Source: Butyrivibrio proteoclasticus B316
GTDB lineage: Bacteria > Bacillota > Clostridia > Lachnospirales > Lachnospiraceae
Reading direction: 5' to 3'
Assembly: GCF_000145035.1 (NCBI RefSeq)
Contig: NC_014387.1
Coordinates: 2,656,001-2,720,000, forward strand
DNA: 64,000 nucleotides
Part shown: positions 7,346 through 15,874 of the stretch, one piece after another
How positions within the stretch are numbered: the first letter of the stretch is position 1
Layout: the number at the start of each line of letters is the position of its first letter
Made by a program: the position numbers and the translations under genes
The notes under the pieces: model-generated
Told to the model about the DNA's origin: nothing
The model's input: only the letters and a program-made list of their open reading frames with translations
The model's database searches: none

Positions 7346-8962
7346 TTACAAAATAATCTTTTCTGTTATACAGTGATGTTTTTTGTTTTTCTTGTCATAA
7401 CTTATTCCAACCAGAATAATTTCATCGCAAGCGCTTTTTTCGGCTATTTTTCCTTTAAAACGCATAATGTAATTCTTATCTTTTATCTGATTCAGAGCAT
7501 ATTGCGCCGTTTCATCAACTTTCAACTCAAGAATAATGCCCGGTTTACCTGAAAGTCTCGGATAAAAAATGAAATCTACAAAACCTTTTCCACCTTTGTC
7601 TTCTCTTTGAATATCATATTGGTCTCTTGCAGATAAATAAACAAGATTTACAATCGACGATAATTCTATTTCATTGTTGTACTCAAGAATTGGCGATTCT
7701 GAATCATGGGCATATTCCAATATTTTGGACATAACTTCAGTATTCTGGTTAATCGTGGCATCAATCATTTTCTGAGACTCTTTAGCTAAACGATTTATAT
7801 ACCCCAAGTCTGATTCTTTATAAAGCATATTCTCAAACTGCTTCATCAGTTCCATATTGGGAATCTTTACATATCCATCTTCATAAGCCAGGAATCCATA
7901 CACAACCATAGCAGACAAAATTTCATCTCTTGTCTTCAAATTCATAGATACAGCAGCGTACTCTTTTGCCTCGCTTCTTACCTTTTCACCAGAAATCATC
8001 TCCGCGATATCATTTCTGATTTCATCAATATTATTCTTAACATAAAAAGATACTTCATCATAAGGTCCTGCGCTGGTCCAATAACTACCAATGTGATTGT
8101 CTGTCAAAGCTGCTGTAATAGACCTTGGATTATAAATTTTATCTCCCTTAATAGTTCTATATCCATCATACCATTCTTCCAGCTCAGTCCTTGTGAAATT
8201 CGGTCTCTGTTCTATGCTGACAAAGCGCTGGTATAGATCATTAACCTCATTTTCAAGAAATCCAAAGTACTCTCCAAACTTGGTTCCGCCTGCCATACTG
8301 TATTCCATAAACATATTAACCTCGGAGCCGCTGGAATATTTGGCAATTGGCAAAATACCTGTCATATAAGAAAGAGCTACATAAGCCTGATCCTTGAGAA
8401 GATTTCTTAAAAAAATCAAGTATTTTTTCTTATCATCTTCACTAATAAAGCTCATATGGAAAACAGCATCCCATTCATCCAAAACAAAGATGAAACGAGC
8501 TTCAAGCTCATTAAAGCCCCTGTTAAAATCTTCTATGACATTACTACCTTCTCTATATGCCACATCAGGAAACAAAGCTCTTAAATCGTCCTTTAAAATA
8601 GCTTTTATATTTCCTATATACTCCTCATAGGATGTGCATTCATCATCCACCTTACTAAAATCAATAAATACAACATTATATTTATTGATGTGCTTATTAT
8701 AATCACTTGTTTTTGACACATTAAGATTGTCAAAAAGCTCATGTGAATCTTTATCAGACACATTACAATAATATGCAGCAAGCATATTTGCTGCATATGT
8801 TTTGCCAAATCTTCGCGGCCTTGTAATGCAAATATATTTCTGTTCTGTTCCTATCTGCCTAGATACTTCATCTATAAGTAATGTTTTATCAACAAACCAT
8901 TTGCTATCCTTAAGGTCTCTATATTTAAAAAACTGCTCTGGTGAATTTATATATATCCCCAT
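7346..8962 (-). CDS. AAA-ATPase-like protein with C-terminal PD-(D/E)XK nuclease-like domain
   Basis: A 538-residue member of the AAA-ATPase-like (pfam09820) plus DUF1703 (pfam08011) family. The Walker A-like loop is RPRRFGKT at 48-55 and the Walker B-like strand is FIFVLDEWD near 157-165. The C-terminal domain has D463 and E479-L-K481 (GKGFVDFIFYP, then IILELKVDE), the core of a PD-(D/E)XK nuclease fold. The family is multicopy in gut and rumen anaerobes and its function is unknown; mobility or defence has been suggested. GGAG lies 7 bases before ATG 8962. A second, divergent member follows upstream with only 111 bases between them. Its stop abuts a remnant of an unrelated gene, which suggests insertion or recombination. 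Confidence 0.85.
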   Translation of the reverse strand: MGIYINSPEQFFKYRDLKDSKWFVDKTLLIDEVSRQIGTEQKYICITRPRRFGKTYAANMLAAYYCNVSDKDSHELFDNLNVSKTSDYNKHINKYNVVFIDFSKVDDECTSYEEYIGNIKAILKDDLRALFPDVAYREGSNVIEDFNRGFNELEARFIFVLDEWDAVFHMSFISEDDKKKYLIFLRNLLKDQAYVALSYMTGILPIAKYSSGSEVNMFMEYSMAGGTKFGEYFGFLENEVNDLYQRFVSIEQRPNFTRTELEEWYDGYRTIKGDKIYNPRSITAALTDNHIGSYWTSAGPYDEVSFYVKNNIDEIRNDIAEMISGEKVRSEAKEYAAVSMNLKTRDEILSAMVVYGFLAYEDGYVKIPNMELMKQFENMLYKESDLGYINRLAKESQKMIDATINQNTEVMSKILEYAHDSESPILEYNNEIELSSIVNLVYLSARDQYDIQREDKGGKGFVDFIFYPRLSGKPGIILELKVDETAQYALNQIKDKNYIMRFKGKIAEKSACDEIILVGISYDKKNKKHHCITEKIIL

Positions 8963-9073
8963 TCTTTTGCTCCATTAAACATATTATGTAATTTCAGCTA
9001 CATATCGACTTTATGCACTATATTTAGCACAAGTAGTAGCGCCCTCCCATACAAACTAACCTTCGAAAAGCAT

Positions 9074-10819
9074 TTATTCGCACACTACTTTCTCAATCTT
9101 ACAGGAATGTTTCTTATCCTTAACGCTGTAATTAATTCCTACCTTCAGAATAACGCCTGAAAACTTCTTAAAAACTGAACTGTATAGCTTTTCCGAAATT
9201 TGATCAACAGCTTTTTCACTAGTCTTATCCCACTTAAGTTCTACAATAAGTGCCGGGCATGATGTATTCTGCTTGGGCCAGAAGACCATGTCTGCATATC
9301 CTTTTCCAGTAGGTAATTCGTCAATCCTGGTATAGTAATCTATACCGCTTAAATAAGCCATTTTGATCACACTTCTAAGAGCTTGCTCGTTGTTGTAGAA
9401 GTTGGGAGCAGTAATGTCTGTGTGCATTTCCTCTATAAGTTGTGCAACAGTATCCTCATCCATGTTCCAGGTAGCATTTAATAGCATATCGGACTTTTGC
9501 ACAGCCCTCATTAGTTCTTTTCTATTACCATTCTTTATGGCCCTGATAAATTCACTTTTTATCTCATCATTTGGAATTGATACTGTTTCAGTATTCTCAT
9601 CATAAGCGAGGTATCCAAGATGTATCAAAAGTGTCAGCACATCGTCTCTACTCCTCATGGAAGTAAGGTCATTTTGAAAAGAATTCGTGTCAACCTTAAC
9701 TGCCCCTCCGCCTATCATATCTATGACAGAATCCTTTAATCCATCAAAATTCAAATCTATATAATCCCTTAAAGATTCATAAGTCTCTGTCTTTGTCCAA
9801 TAATTGCTGAGTTTTCCTCTCAAAACTGACTCCATAACTGATTTAGGATTATATATATGTTCACTTCCTACATGATACCCGTCATACCAAGCCTTCATCT
9901 CAGAAATATCCATGTCATGCTTCTTGCAAATAGCTTTGACCTCTTTTTCCGTAAAACCTATGTATTCCTGCAAAGGCCTCGGCTCAACCATACTATATTC
10001 ATAGAAATCACTCATAGCAGATTCATGGCCATACTTTTTAATAGGCAATATTCCGGTCATGTAAACGCCATCAAAAAGTCTGTCAGTGAAACTACTCTTG
10101 AACAAAGATCTTAATAGTTGAATATATTTTTCCAGGATATCCTTTTTATCCTTAAACTCTCTAAAAGGAGCATCCCACTCATCTATTATCAGAATAAGTT
10201 TATTGCCTATAACTGAAACCAATTGAGCCAGAGCATCTATCAAAGCTGTATTGCAGCAAATCTCCGGGCATTCATTTGAAAGATCCTCGATTACTTCCTT
10301 TTCAATTTTCTCAATCAAATCTTCATTTTCTTTAAGTGTAGATATAAAAAAGGTCATATCCAGATAAAGAACATCATGTTTATTCAAATGTTCTTCAAAC
10401 ATTGCATCTCTCGAAATCGCAAGTCCCTTAAAAAGATTCCTGGAATTGCACCCTTTGCTGTAATAAGCACAGAGCATCTTAGCGCCAAAAGACTTACCAA
10501 ATCTTCTGGGTCTACTCACACAAATAAGCTTACGTGATGTTGTAAGACAAGAATTCATGAAAGAAATAAGTCCCGTTTTATCTATATACTCACTATTTCT
10601 TATAGCCCTGAATCCGTCATTACCTATATTAAAATATTTCCTTGGTATAAAGGCTTTCATCCCACTGCCAGCTACAGAACCAGAATTATATTCATAGTCA
10701 TCCGGTATTTCCCATCTGCCATTAGAAAGCTTAACAGCAGGTATCTTTCCTAATGCACATAGTGAGTTTATCTGTCTTTTTGACAGTTTCCATTTCTCTG
10801 CAGCTTCTTTCGATGTCAT
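9074..10819 (-). CDS. AAA-ATPase-like/DUF1703 protein with N-terminal helix-turn-helix
   Basis: A 581-residue relative of the neighbouring gene with an added N-terminal DNA-binding-like segment (residues 1-42, TSKEAAEKWKLSKRQINSLC, then GRWEIPDD) of the excisionase/MerR type. The Walker A-like loop is RPRRFGKS at 103-110 and the Walker B-like strand is LILIIDEWD. The C-terminal nuclease-like core is GKGYADMVFWP and LIVELKWD. Overall similarity to the 538-residue neighbour is clear but not high, so the pair is not a recent tandem duplication. GGAGG precedes ATG 10819. A perfect inverted repeat (10859-10881) separates it from the truncated GT2 fragment. Confidence 0.85.
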   Translation of the reverse strand: MTSKEAAEKWKLSKRQINSLCALGKIPAVKLSNGRWEIPDDYEYNSGSVAGSGMKAFIPRKYFNIGNDGFRAIRNSEYIDKTGLISFMNSCLTTSRKLICVSRPRRFGKSFGAKMLCAYYSKGCNSRNLFKGLAISRDAMFEEHLNKHDVLYLDMTFFISTLKENEDLIEKIEKEVIEDLSNECPEICCNTALIDALAQLVSVIGNKLILIIDEWDAPFREFKDKKDILEKYIQLLRSLFKSSFTDRLFDGVYMTGILPIKKYGHESAMSDFYEYSMVEPRPLQEYIGFTEKEVKAICKKHDMDISEMKAWYDGYHVGSEHIYNPKSVMESVLRGKLSNYWTKTETYESLRDYIDLNFDGLKDSVIDMIGGGAVKVDTNSFQNDLTSMRSRDDVLTLLIHLGYLAYDENTETVSIPNDEIKSEFIRAIKNGNRKELMRAVQKSDMLLNATWNMDEDTVAQLIEEMHTDITAPNFYNNEQALRSVIKMAYLSGIDYYTRIDELPTGKGYADMVFWPKQNTSCPALIVELKWDKTSEKAVDQISEKLYSSVFKKFSGVILKVGINYSVKDKKHSCKIEKVVCE

Positions 10820-10858
10820 AACCTTTTATCCTCCATGGGTATATTATAACACAAAAGT

Positions 10859-10881
10859 GGGAAGTGGGCTTCCCACTTCCC
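10859..10881. terminator. Perfect 10-bp hairpin, possible terminator
   Basis: GGGAAGTGGG (10859-10868) and CCCACTTCCC (10872-10881) form a 10-bp stem with a 3-base loop. On the minus strand it is followed by ACTTTTGTG, a weak T tract. It lies between the GT2 fragment and the 581-residue gene, and may stop transcription coming from the radical SAM/GT2 side. An operator role is also possible. Confidence 0.4.
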
Positions 10882-10930
10882 AAGTGCATCTTTACACACA
10901 CATTGGTTATTCAAAGTTTTTGAGGGTCAA

Positions 10931-11140
10931 TCAATATACCAGCCCATGATTATCCTGACTCACGATATGTAATCGCGCATCACATGCAGCCAATCTACTT
11001 GTACGCTCAAAAGAGCTATCAGTCGAGCCATCGTTTATCACAATGACCTCTAAATCCTCATAGCTCTGATTCAAAATGCTCTTAAGGCATCTGTCTATGA
11101 ACTTTTCGGAATTGTACATCGGAACAATTATGCTGACCAT
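10931..11140 (-). pseudogene. Truncated GT2 glycosyltransferase (first 67 residues only)
   Basis: The sequence from VSIIVPMYNSEKF to SQDNHGLV matches the N-terminus of the GT2 enzyme at 953-2170 almost residue for residue, then ends in Tyr and a stop where the full protein continues HARKQG. The break in homology is near 10935. The catalytic acidic motif is missing, so it cannot be an active transferase. It starts 15 bases after the radical SAM gene, which shows the ancestral gene order, radical SAM then GT2. Confidence 0.85.
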
Positions 11141-11155
11141 GTTTGTTCCCGCTTC

Positions 11156-12334
11156 TCATCCCATCGAAAACGTATCGCAGTATTTACAATCACCGCAGTT
11201 CTGTCGCCCTTTATATAGCGCTTCTCTTACCTTGGTAAACTTAGTGCCGTACCAGACATCCGTTATAGACTCCCTGGTCAGGTCTCCAAGTGTCCATTTA
11301 CCAAGCGCGTCATTACAGCAGAGCGATACTTCTCCTGTCGGCCGAACTATCATCTGCTTGTATGGCAAAAGACATCTATCATCAGGATACTCGACAAGCT
11401 CCTTCCTGTTTGGAGCATTCCCACCACGCGATGTCAATATCTCATGAGGCTTGCGCAACACTACCGTAACTTTCTTATTTAGTTCAAGCTCGGGATGTGC
11501 CTCGCAGTAATCCACTATTTCTTTTACCGGCTTAATAAGCTGTAGCTCCTGATTATAATTGTCGATGATAAGTTCATCCAGCACCTCGACAAGTTCTTTA
11601 AACTTATCCAAAGTAAACAGCGTTCCATTTGTATACATATGAATTCGGGCCTTTGGAAGATGCTCTTTGGCATACCTGTTGAATTCTATAATTCTCTCAT
11701 CCAAAAGCGGCTCATTGTTGGAAAATGTGGTCAACCTGCCAGAATACTGAAGTTCTTCAAGCTGACCTATTATTTTTTCAAACAGTTCTCTGGGCATCAC
11801 AGCTTTTATTCTAGGATCTGCATTCTTATTGACCGGACAAAAGCTACATCCGCCGTTACACCTATTGATGGTCTCAATTTCAATATGATTAAAAAGAGCC
11901 TGCTTGTCATGAAGCCTTTCTACCGCCTTGTATACCTCATCTCTCGCATACTTAAGCCTCTGAGACTCAGACCACTCTTTTTCACTTGTTGCTTCTTTAT
12001 TGGATTCATATGGATTGACTATCAAATCCTCTGTCTCATACATTCCATGGACAGGGCTGATATAAAAAGAATAATCAGAAACACCCAGCTCCTCTAACTG
12101 GGCAGCCATGCTCTCAGCATAAAGGCTTGCTATGACAACGCTATAATTCCCGCCATTACATAGCTCTGCTGCCTTTTGGGGCGCAATAATCTCTTTTCCA
12201 TTACAAAAAGAGCCGATCTTATTGGTGTCATTATCAATAAAAAAATCGACATCTTCTATGCCAATTTGCTCTAGCGCTTTCTGCCCGTAAAATCCTGCGC
12301 CAAAAATCAGGTATTTATTACTCTTCTGAAACAT
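11156..12334 (-). CDS. Radical SAM/SPASM protein with N-terminal Rossmann-like module
   Basis: Intact paralogue of the pseudogene at 3257-4433, up to 397 residues. An N-terminal nucleotide-binding-like module (YLIFGAGFYGQ, FFIDNDTNKIG) covers about 10-100. The radical SAM core has C164, C168 and C171 (RCNGGCSFCPVN), which bind a [4Fe-4S] cluster for S-adenosylmethionine cleavage. A SPASM-type auxiliary cluster region follows (SLCCNDALG, then NCGDCKYCDTF at the end). SPASM enzymes modify peptides, proteins or sugars; the substrate here is unknown, but the glycan setting suggests a sugar or glycosylated protein. ATG 12334 is preferred because GGAG lies 9 bases upstream and the pseudogene conserves this; ATG 12349 is the longer alternative. 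Confidence 0.88.
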   Translation of the reverse strand: MFQKSNKYLIFGAGFYGQKALEQIGIEDVDFFIDNDTNKIGSFCNGKEIIAPQKAAELCNGGNYSVVIASLYAESMAAQLEELGVSDYSFYISPVHGMYETEDLIVNPYESNKEATSEKEWSESQRLKYARDEVYKAVERLHDKQALFNHIEIETINRCNGGCSFCPVNKNADPRIKAVMPRELFEKIIGQLEELQYSGRLTTFSNNEPLLDERIIEFNRYAKEHLPKARIHMYTNGTLFTLDKFKELVEVLDELIIDNYNQELQLIKPVKEIVDYCEAHPELELNKKVTVVLRKPHEILTSRGGNAPNRKELVEYPDDRCLLPYKQMIVRPTGEVSLCCNDALGKWTLGDLTRESITDVWYGTKFTKVREALYKGRQNCGDCKYCDTFSMG

Positions 12335-12355
12335 ATCACAATGCTCCATCTATAT

Positions 12356-13459
12356 TCATTCAATAATTCTTTGTATATTGCTCATATTTTCTTGCTTATG
12401 AGCAACATCTGCCTTGTTAACCCAGCCACCAGCACAATGATGAACACCAAAAGATGTAGGCAAAACATCAATCTCTCCAGTAAACCAATTTCTAGGTGAA
12501 AAAGAATCTCTTGGCAAAAGAACATTGCCATCATTATTCTGAAACATCCCATTAATTTCAAAACCTTTGTTCTTCATAAAATGGTCCATAAAAATCGGCT
12601 GTACATCTTTTAATGTAAGTTTTTTAGATGCATCAAATGATCTTAACTCATACTCACTTAATAAATCTCCAACCAACTCGGATCCTTTTTCTGCCCCAAA
12701 TGCAGCCAACTCAACATCTCTTATAGGTCCAAAGCCGGTAACAAACTTAGCTCCCAGTAGTACATCTATATTCTTTACCAGTTCTAAATCCAAATCAAAA
12801 TAAAAACCACCATACTCATAAACCATGTCAAGTCGGGCATAGTCAGTAACATACGCCCATTTTCTAGCCTTAAAAGCTTGGTACATATATTCATTCTTGC
12901 TCACATCATAATTATATGTGTTCCATTCTTTTATCTCATAATCAGGACAATATTTTTTCCAGCTATCCAAACACTTCTTTGAAAGTGCATCCTTCTCATC
13001 ACCGCTAAACCAAAAACAATGTATTATTTTGGGGATTCTTTCTCCATTCTCAATAACCGCGTGCTCACATGTATCATCAACTCTATTCATTATCATAGCT
13101 GCCAAACAAAAACATGGGACATCTTTTAAATGCACATTTTTTTCTAACTGCTCGTACATTTCTAGCGCATAACCATCTGAACCAATAAGGATTACAATGT
13201 TTTTCAAATCATCATGAAATAAAAAATCTACTTTATGCACAATTTTGGTCTTCCCATTCAATACATAAGTTTGACCATCTTTTGAATCATCATTATCAAT
13301 AATATAGGTAACCTTTTCTCCTAGATTCAACTCAGAATAATTGTCCGCAATAACCTGCATAAAAACAGTTGCTCCAAACGCAACTACCTTTTTAGTCGCA
13401 GTTTCACCTATGAATTCTTTTATGCTTGATCCATTATTAATCATAAACACCTTTTTCAT
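12356..13459 (-). CDS. GT32-like (DXD) glycosyltransferase with N-terminal Rossmann-like module
   Basis: About 367 residues. The first 125 are the locus-specific module (KKVVAFGATVF, YIIDNDDSKDG). From IPKIIHCFWFSG on, the protein is a Gly_transf_sug/capsular-polysaccharide-type transferase (GT32-like) with the motif YGGFYFDLDLE near residue 227, where the DXD residues bind the metal and nucleotide sugar. The start is uncertain: GTG 13474, ATG 13459 and ATG 13444 are all in frame; ATG 13459 is taken. It ends 21 bases before the radical SAM gene and likely belongs to the same transcript. The broken gene at 6891-7249 looks like the N-terminal part of a close relative. Confidence 0.85.
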   Translation of the reverse strand: MKKVFMINNGSSIKEFIGETATKKVVAFGATVFMQVIADNYSELNLGEKVTYIIDNDDSKDGQTYVLNGKTKIVHKVDFLFHDDLKNIVILIGSDGYALEMYEQLEKNVHLKDVPCFCLAAMIMNRVDDTCEHAVIENGERIPKIIHCFWFSGDEKDALSKKCLDSWKKYCPDYEIKEWNTYNYDVSKNEYMYQAFKARKWAYVTDYARLDMVYEYGGFYFDLDLELVKNIDVLLGAKFVTGFGPIRDVELAAFGAEKGSELVGDLLSEYELRSFDASKKLTLKDVQPIFMDHFMKNKGFEINGMFQNNDGNVLLPRDSFSPRNWFTGEIDVLPTSFGVHHCAGGWVNKADVAHKQENMSNIQRIIE

Positions 13460-13540
13460 TTCTTTTGACTGCACCAGAAGTCATATAATTACCTGTAATT
13501 TCATTTGAAGATAACTAGTTTAGTTTCACTACATATTTCC

Positions 13541-14680
13541 TTAAATCAATTCATCCCAAGTAGCATATTCAATTTGAATATTGCATTTAATATCAGTTAA
13601 TCTGTGGCTAATACTCTTATCCACAGGAGGAGCTGCTGTAACGATGATTTTATCTCCGTTTTCCAATTCTTCTATTGGAAAAACTCTCATATTACAAACT
13701 TGACGTCCTATTTTGCTCAAATCCGAATCCAAAAAACCATCAAGCCTAATCATATTTTGTTTTAGCACCTCGCATATATGTTTCCCATAGAATCCGGCCC
13801 CCCACAAAAAAAGACGTGATTCCTTTAAGTCAGGCCACCTTTTATTAATTATCGCATTAAGAGAAAAAAATTTTTCATCATCCTTAAGTAATAGAGAATT
13901 CTTTTCCATCCATTTATACATATGTATAGAATCCATATCTATCTGTTTAGGAGGAATGTCTTTTGGTAATATATATCCATATTTTTCTATATATGGTTTC
14001 CAAAATTTTAAATCCGTCTTATACCATGCATGACACCCAAATGGCAACACCCCCCTATTCTCTGCCAAGCACCTATGTAGTTCTCCTTCAAATGAAAATT
14101 TTAAAGCCACTTCTATTGGTGCAATATTTAATCCTCTATTTTTATATGAAGCAAAAATAACATCTTCATTTATATAACAATCGACCTTTTCTTTCTCATA
14201 CTTTTCTAACACCTCTATCATCTTGGATGTCTTCCTAAGAGATAGGCCTCCATTTCCAACATAAAAAACATTTCGTCCAAAAAATGCATAATTGCAGTAT
14301 CCTCTAAGCCAAGGTGCGCCAATATAGTCATAACCTAAGTTAACAAAATCTATTAATTGATCTTCAAATACAAATGCGTCTAGTTGATAAAACAATAAAT
14401 ATTCATATTTCAAAAATAGCTCATAAAATTTTCTACTAAGGCATAGTTCATTATATGATTCAACATTTTCAAAAAAATTGTTTGGAAGCCTCTGCACAAA
14501 ATCCATATCTGTTATTCCAGTAATCCCAGAAAGGTCCAAAGATTCTGGAGCAATAAAAATAATCGGATATCTATTAAGAGTCTTTTTTAATTGAATAAGC
14601 GCTATTTTCTCAATTTGAGTAAGTTCTTTACTATATACCGGAACTATGATAGCAACATTATCCACATTATTTTCAATCAT
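13541..14680 (-). CDS. DUF5672 glycosyltransferase-like protein with C-terminal Rossmann-like module
   Basis: About 379 residues. The N-terminal two thirds match the DUF5672 pattern found in cell-surface polysaccharide loci: YLLFYQLDAFVF, YDYIGAPWLRGY, VGNGGLSLRK, NEDVIFASY and PFGCHAWYK. These include a DXD-like element and an acidic catalytic candidate, so a GT-A transferase is expected. The last 95 residues are the recurring module (RLFLWGAGFYGKHI, FLDSDLSKIG). ATG 14680 is chosen over ATG 14704 because GGAGG lies directly upstream. It follows the next GT2 gene by 13 bases. Confidence 0.82.
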   Translation of the reverse strand: MIENNVDNVAIIVPVYSKELTQIEKIALIQLKKTLNRYPIIFIAPESLDLSGITGITDMDFVQRLPNNFFENVESYNELCLSRKFYELFLKYEYLLFYQLDAFVFEDQLIDFVNLGYDYIGAPWLRGYCNYAFFGRNVFYVGNGGLSLRKTSKMIEVLEKYEKEKVDCYINEDVIFASYKNRGLNIAPIEVALKFSFEGELHRCLAENRGVLPFGCHAWYKTDLKFWKPYIEKYGYILPKDIPPKQIDMDSIHMYKWMEKNSLLLKDDEKFFSLNAIINKRWPDLKESRLFLWGAGFYGKHICEVLKQNMIRLDGFLDSDLSKIGRQVCNMRVFPIEELENGDKIIVTAAPPVDKSISHRLTDIKCNIQIEYATWDELI

Positions 14681-14693
14681 TCCACCTCCAATT

Positions 14694-15866
14694 TCATGCT
14701 TCAAAAACGATGAATTTAAAAAATCCTTTGCTTACAAGATTAAACGCAATATCTTCTGTATTTTTGCTCCCTGCCGCTATAATGAACAGTAATTCTTTAT
14801 TTTCTATATCGTCAATCGAACAAACAGGAACACCATTCAGTTGACAATTCTCCACACAATCTGACACAACAAAAGCAACTGGTTCTTTTCCTTTTTTTCT
14901 TAGCTCATACAACGCCTTGCATCCTTTAAGTCCAGCGCCATAAATTACAAATTCATTCGCATTAGGATTATTGGCAAAACAATTAAACTGAGTATTTAGT
15001 ATTTTTATTTTCCTATTACATTCAGTACTATAATAATCAATAACATTTGAAGAACAGTCATAGGAAGTTAAATTATTGAAGCATTCAACCTTGCTACAAT
15101 CTACCTTCCCACCTTTATCAAAAAAGCCAATTGAACATAGATATTTTGCAAAGTATTCACTATCCAAAAAATCAGAATGTTTTTTTAATAGTTGTAAAAT
15201 TGCCTCTTCTTCATGCACATTAACTGTAAGGCTATTCTCCTGAACAAATGCATTTAAAAGTGGTCTACCAATAAAACCAATTTTAAATTTTTTTGCAATA
15301 CGAATTACATAGTCATAATCCTCTAGTCTAAAAAGTTGAGTATCAAAAACGCCAACCTTTTCAATAATCTCCTTGCTAATCACTAAAGATGGTGTCCCGA
15401 TTATATTATTTCGTGATAATATTTTTAAGATAGATTTTTCAATTTCCTCATATTGGTAGAATATTTGATCAGGTATTAATGACTTATAACCATAAAAAAA
15501 CTGATTATATGGGCAAAAAACGGCATATAATCCGTTATTAAACATGTAATCAACTTGGATTTCCAGTTTATCCGCTAACCATTCATCATCGCTATCTTGA
15601 AAAGCAATATATTCCCCTTTTGCCTCCGTCATTCCTATATTTCTTGCAAAAGACGCACCATGATTTTCGCTAAGACTAATAACAGTTATTCTGTCATCTA
15701 CAAATGATCTAATCAAACTCAAACTTCCATCAGTTGATCCGTCATTTACAACAATGATTTCATAATTAGCATATGTCTGATTTAAAACACTACGCAATGC
15801 ACGTACTATAGTTTTTTCACGATTATATACAGGGATAATTACTGATACTAAAGGATGATATCTCAT
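14694..15866 (-). CDS. GT2 glycosyltransferase with C-terminal Rossmann-like module
   Basis: About 390 residues. GT-A domain with SVIIPVYNREKT, VVNDGSTDGS and the metal-binding DSDDEW near residue 92. The last 89 residues are the shared module (EFVIYGAGLKGCKAL, then FVVSDCVEN). ATG 15866 has GAGG 6 bases upstream; the longer frame would use TTG 15878. The gene lies in a run of tightly spaced transferase genes and overlaps or abuts both neighbours, so it is cotranscribed with them. Donor and acceptor are unknown. Confidence 0.88.
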   Translation of the reverse strand: MRYHPLVSVIIPVYNREKTIVRALRSVLNQTYANYEIIVVNDGSTDGSLSLIRSFVDDRITVISLSENHGASFARNIGMTEAKGEYIAFQDSDDEWLADKLEIQVDYMFNNGLYAVFCPYNQFFYGYKSLIPDQIFYQYEEIEKSILKILSRNNIIGTPSLVISKEIIEKVGVFDTQLFRLEDYDYVIRIAKKFKIGFIGRPLLNAFVQENSLTVNVHEEEAILQLLKKHSDFLDSEYFAKYLCSIGFFDKGGKVDCSKVECFNNLTSYDCSSNVIDYYSTECNRKIKILNTQFNCFANNPNANEFVIYGAGLKGCKALYELRKKGKEPVAFVVSDCVENCQLNGVPVCSIDDIENKELLFIIAAGSKNTEDIAFNLVSKGFFKFIVFEA

Positions 15867-15874
15867 TGATTTCC

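Noticed and set aside
7292..7552. 86-codon plus-strand frame with hydrophobic residues
   Set aside because: It is antisense to the end of the AAA-ATPase gene and the PIN-gene remnant, has no good ribosome site and looks like a low-GC shadow.
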